Part shown: one piece after another, positions 33,039 to 35,000 of the stretch | How positions within the stretch are numbered: position 1 is the first letter of the stretch | How the letters are laid out: every line of letters starts with the position of its first letter | The notes under the pieces: generated by a model | What the model saw: only the letters and a program-made list of their open reading frames with translations | Databases searched by the model: none | Told to the model about the DNA's origin: nothing | NCBI GenBank assembly: GCA_963575745.1 | Contig: CAUYUJ010004735.1 | Location: 1 to 35,000, forward strand | Origin: Prorocentrum cordatum | Taxonomy: Eukaryota > Sar > Dinophyceae > Prorocentrales > Prorocentraceae | Direction of reading: 5' to 3' | Length of the DNA: 35,000 bases | Program-made: the position numbers and the translations under genes

Positions 33039-33660
33039 TCGCCAGGAGGAGCTCGAGCTCGCCGACAAAAGTGTGGTTCTCTGCTCTACCCATAAGGTTG
33101 CCAAAGAAGCTTCCGCTCGTCTTTAGAGGCAAAGCATAAATGACCAACCGGTTCTTCAGGCTGCTTATCTGGGCGTTGATCAAGGGCTCGGTAAACGTTT
33201 AGCTCGGGCCACTAGAAGACAGAGGGTTATCAAGGGCAACAGGCAGAGCATCAAGCTTAGGGGCGTCGCGAGATCTTCAAAACGGTACCTGGTGACTAAG
33301 AAGTTGGAGCTCGGGGGGCCTCAAGCTGCTTCCACTTATGGCTTCCAGATATATGGTATCTTTGGGACCCAACTGTTGCAACTTCGAAAACGCCTTGGAG
33401 CCATTTCGAGGGCTGCTAAGAAGGGCAGGTGCTTAACCACCTTGCTTGATCTGAGGACCCCAGGCTTTGACCCAGGGATTCGGCTTCCTACTTCATGTAT
33501 TCGGGAATGGTTACGCATTTGGATTACTGAGCCACAGGTGCGGGCTGGTGTTCGCAGAGTCTGGCCCTCTATATTGCAGCAGTTTCAGCAGCTTGAGCCG
33601 TCAGCGTTCGCTCGTCACATCAGAGGGCCCGTTTCAGCCACCATTGCTCATTTGCTCTAG
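33039..33660 (+). pseudogene. LINE-B reverse transcriptase, C-terminal part
   Basis: Beginning just after the inserted element, the frame reads EELELADKSVVLCSTHK (RT motif D region) and continues through YLGVDQGLGKRLARATRR (the LGVD region after motif D), then LELGGPQAASTYGFQIYGI and RKRLGAISRAAKKGRCL (thumb/linker), to a stop at 33658-33660. One stop (33124-33126) falls within this stretch. The frame is the one expected if the insertion plus one flanking word is removed. It is followed by a frameshift near 33650. Confidence 0.7.
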
Positions 33661-34283
33661 GCTGGCTGGGGTCCCTCGAGCGCCTGTCGCGCGGGAGGTT
33701 CCCAACGCGAGGGATGGCTCGAGTAGCGAGTGGATGTTTCACGAAAACCAGCCTGGGTAGTCGAAGCCAATCTGGCGACAATCTGGCAGGCCCAATCTGG
33801 CAAACGGGGGCAATCTGGCGAGGGAGCCAACGCGAATCCAGTCTGGCGAATAACCCAAAGCATCCAGTTTGGCCGGGCCAGATTGGCCCTTGGGGCCCAA
33901 TCCAATCTGACAGTCTGGCCTTCGACTACCCAGCCAGCTGACTAGCATTGACCAGGTTGCTGATTTGGTCGACGAGCTGTCAGGGGGGTCGGGCCGAGCA
34001 GCTGTGGGCCGAGGCGGCCTCGCGCTGCTGCGGCGAGGGTCTGCAGGAGGGCGTCGGCAGCGGGTCTCTCCGCATGCTCTTGCACCAGTTGCAGCAGGTG
34101 CCCAAAGAAAGACAGCTCGCTGAGGTCCTCCTCAACATTGCTGTCGGAGGGTCCTGGCCGAAATCGCGCAAGAAGGATTCAGGTCTCATCGATCATGACT
34201 TGTGCGATCGTTGTGGCGAGGCCAGGGAAGACCCTCTTCATCGGTATTATTTGTGCAGGTGTAACACGGGGCACGGTGTCTAG
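33661..34283 (+). pseudogene. LINE-B linker and zinc knuckle
   Basis: A frame carries SEWMFHENQ up to the insertion at 33753 and resumes LTSIDQVADLVDEL after 33938. Another frame then reads LRMLLHQLQQVPKERQLAEV and WPKSRKKDSGLIDHDLCDRC followed by GEAREDPLHRYYLCRC, a C-x2-C-x8-H-x4-C cluster (about 34201-34260) like the zinc knuckle between RT and RNase H. The match to LINE-A in order supports the call. At least one frameshift is present. Confidence 0.6.
33753..33933. mobile_element. 181-bp inverted-repeat element with CCAATCTGGC units
   Basis: Perfect 14-bp terminal inverted repeats CTGGGTAGTCGAAG at 33753-33766 and its complement at 33920-33933, with weaker pairing beyond. Flanked by the 5-bp direct repeat CCAGC at 33748-33752 and 33934-33938. 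Deletion of the element plus one CCAGC joins GAA AAC CAG to CTG ACT AGC in one phase. The interior repeats CCAATCTGGC-like words. There is no ORF, and the element is MITE-like. Confidence 0.8.
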
Positions 34284-34957
34284 GAGGCTTCAGCATTCTT
34301 GTGGTGAAGCCATGACCCAAAGGGAACAGGCGGTTTGTTTCTGGTTTCGGGGCCTCATCCCCGCTACTTGGGGGAAAGTCGCCCCCCCCGCCTCGTGTGA
34401 AGCCTGGGAGGTTTTTGGTATGAACAACGAGCTCTCCCCAGGGAGCCTGGGGGTTGGGACAGAAGATGCCCCTATTGTTGTCTTCGGGGATGCGTCCCGG
34501 GGGTGCTGACTCTAAAATCTCCCAGTTCAGGAGAATTGCTGTTGCTGTCGCCACCATTGCTTCATATTACCCTTTTACGGTAAGGTCTAGTATTGTTGGG
34601 CCTCTGGTCGGGCCTCGCCAAACTGTTCCTCGGGGGGAGCGTCTCGGCCTTGACCTTGCTATCCGTTATACCATGGGTCCTGTTGTCTATATCTCGGATA
34701 ATGAGGCTGTGGTGGGCGGGTGGTGGGCCAGGAAGTATCGCAATCCATCGGGGGAGCTCGCAAGTGGTTGGCGCTATATAGGCAAGGTGCTGCAAGACCA
34801 GAACAGACCTGATCATGATATTGTTGTGTTGTGGGTTTCCTCGCACCTCTCCCCGCACGAGTTTTTGAGCCGTGGCATACCATCAGCGTTGGTCCTTGGC
34901 AACCAGGTGGCCGATGAGCTCGCAAGTCTGCATGCTGAAAAGATTCGTCTTCCTTAA
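34284..34957 (+). pseudogene. LINE-B RNase H domain
   Basis: An upstream frame has QAVCFWFRGLIPATWGKV then VVFGDASRG (first Asp, about 34476-34502). A frameshift near 34500 leads to another frame carrying GPRQTVPRGERLGLDLAI (Glu, about 34609-34662), PVVYISDNEAVVGGWWARK (Asp, about 34680-34735), IVVLWVSSH (about 34820-34848) and LGNQVADELAS (Asp, about 34896-34928), with a stop at 34955-34957. The D-E-D-D set and the spacing fit RNase H of the LINE type. LINE-A has the same parts in order. Apart from the single frameshift the domain looks whole. The element continues toward the window end (34958-35000). Confidence 0.75.
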
Positions 34958-35000
34958 GCTCAAAGGTTCAGGGTGCGTGATATCGAGGGGAAGGCCTGTT

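Overview
This window looks like non-coding-rich nuclear DNA of a dinoflagellate (inference). It has no operons, rRNA or tRNA genes. It does have two decayed LINE-type retrotransposons with a reverse transcriptase, an RNase H and Cys-rich tails. Long micro- and minisatellites and many inverted-repeat elements fill most of the rest. I found no intact host gene that I can name. The species cannot be read from the sequence.

Layout. Positions 1-7010 hold a frameshifted LINE copy (LINE-A) in the order zinc-finger/coiled-coil ORF1, APE-like endonuclease, reverse transcriptase (RT), zinc knuckle, RNase H, C-terminal Cys domain. It is interrupted by an 80-bp hairpin insertion (around 2681-2751) and probably by a 0.66-kb segment (4352-5011). 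Positions 7011-28560 are a mosaic of satellites. They include four blocks of degenerate CCAAGA-rich repeats, 64-bp and 83-bp tandem repeats, trinucleotide tracts and several foldback (hairpin) elements. One unrecognised minus-strand gene-like region lies at 10926-12223 and is broken by a tandem duplication. Positions 28581-35000 hold a second, better preserved LINE (LINE-B) that runs off the window. Its RT is split by a 2.7-kb inserted element that consists mostly of simple repeats, and its linker is split by a 181-bp inverted-repeat element.

The most interesting signal is a set of non-autonomous inverted-repeat elements. Two copies of one family (23159-23685 and about 30303-33038) share both ends, including CCCTACCTAG / CTAGGTAGGG terminal inverted repeats. 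Their interiors are different simple-repeat arrays, so the family behaves like a transposable carrier of microsatellites. Removing the 2.7-kb copy, the 181-bp element or the 80-bp hairpin between their short flanking direct repeats puts the host LINE reading frame back in register each time. This gives internal evidence for real insertions with target-site duplications. A separate hairpin family (19571-19750 and 24190-24425) shares a near-identical GC-rich loop.
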